Assembly: GCA_017523185.1 (NCBI GenBank)
Contig: JAFWXB010000090.1
Coordinates: 1-6,219, forward strand
Direction: 5' to 3'
DNA: 6,219 bases
Origin: Lachnospiraceae bacterium
GTDB taxonomy: Bacteria > Bacillota_A > Clostridia > Lachnospirales > Lachnospiraceae
In this document: positions 6,184 to 6,219 of the stretch, piece after piece
Numbering within the stretch: position 1 is the first letter of the stretch
Layout of the letters: each line of letters begins with the position of its first letter
Position numbers and translations under genes: made by a program
Notes under the pieces: model-generated
The model's database searches: none
Told to the model about the DNA's origin: nothing
Seen by the model: the letters and a program-made list of their open reading frames with translations, nothing else

Positions 6184-6219
6184 TTAACATATAGAAAACA
6201 GAAACTTACAGATAGTTGC

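Larger units (their letters stand above)
5890..6219. other. AT-rich intergenic region right of the LCP gene
   Basis: I find no credible gene in these 330 bases. They hold the LCP leader and candidate promoter, the inverted repeat at 5985-6026, and the minus-oriented terminator at 6141-6183. Between the last two (6027-6140) is very AT-rich sequence with short palindromes such as ATAAATTTAT, which are expected by chance at this composition. Bases 6184-6219 could include the end of the upstream gene: the minus strand shows stops at 6206-6208 and 6184-6186 in different frames. Too little is present to choose or to identify a product. Confidence 0.6.

Noticed and set aside
6184..6219. C-terminal end of an upstream minus-strand gene
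   Set aside because: The terminator implies such a gene nearby, but only about 12 codons are visible and two frames end here, so no frame can be supported.

Overview
The window reads as chromosome of a low-GC, AT-rich Gram-positive bacterium, most likely a Clostridia of the Lachnospiraceae type. The evidence is the strong A/T bias at third positions, GGAGG/AGGAG ribosome binding sites, short U-tailed hairpin terminators, and protein variants I associate with that group: an LCP protein with a QLCLQYAYADG segment, and a MoxR ATPase with QNP-KGSAGTQ-LLPESQLDRF. The species assignment is inference; the Gram-positive assignment is firm. All five genes lie on the minus strand, so transcription runs from right to left.

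Right to left: 6219-6141 holds the tail of an unseen upstream transcription unit, shown by a strong minus-oriented terminator at 6141-6183. Next is an AT-rich spacer with an 11-bp inverted repeat (5985-6026) and a plausible promoter (5922-5949). Then comes a single-gene unit for an LCP (LytR-CpsA-Psr) cell-wall glycopolymer transferase (5889-4984), closed by a hairpin terminator at 4908-4946.

After a 274-base spacer with a weak candidate promoter comes a tightly packed four-gene operon. It encodes a membrane-anchored alpha/beta hydrolase (4709-3759), a MoxR-type AAA+ ATPase (3775-2810), a DUF58 membrane protein (2817-1723), and a multi-pass membrane protein with an extracytoplasmic transglutaminase-like region (1754 to beyond base 1). 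Every junction overlaps (17, 8 and probably 32 bases), which suggests translational coupling. The last gene leaves the window at base 1, just where its catalytic transglutaminase core should begin.

MoxR, DUF58 and a TgpA-like transglutaminase form a widely conserved but poorly understood trio. MoxR ATPases are thought to act as chaperones that activate or assemble partner proteins. DUF58 proteins are membrane proteins related to von Willebrand factor A domains, and TgpA-like proteins present a cysteine transglutaminase/protease domain outside the membrane. The least usual feature here is a membrane-anchored serine hydrolase encoded first in the same coupled operon. With the LCP gene next door, the window looks like a cell-envelope region. 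I see no mobile elements, CRISPR arrays, tRNA or rRNA genes.
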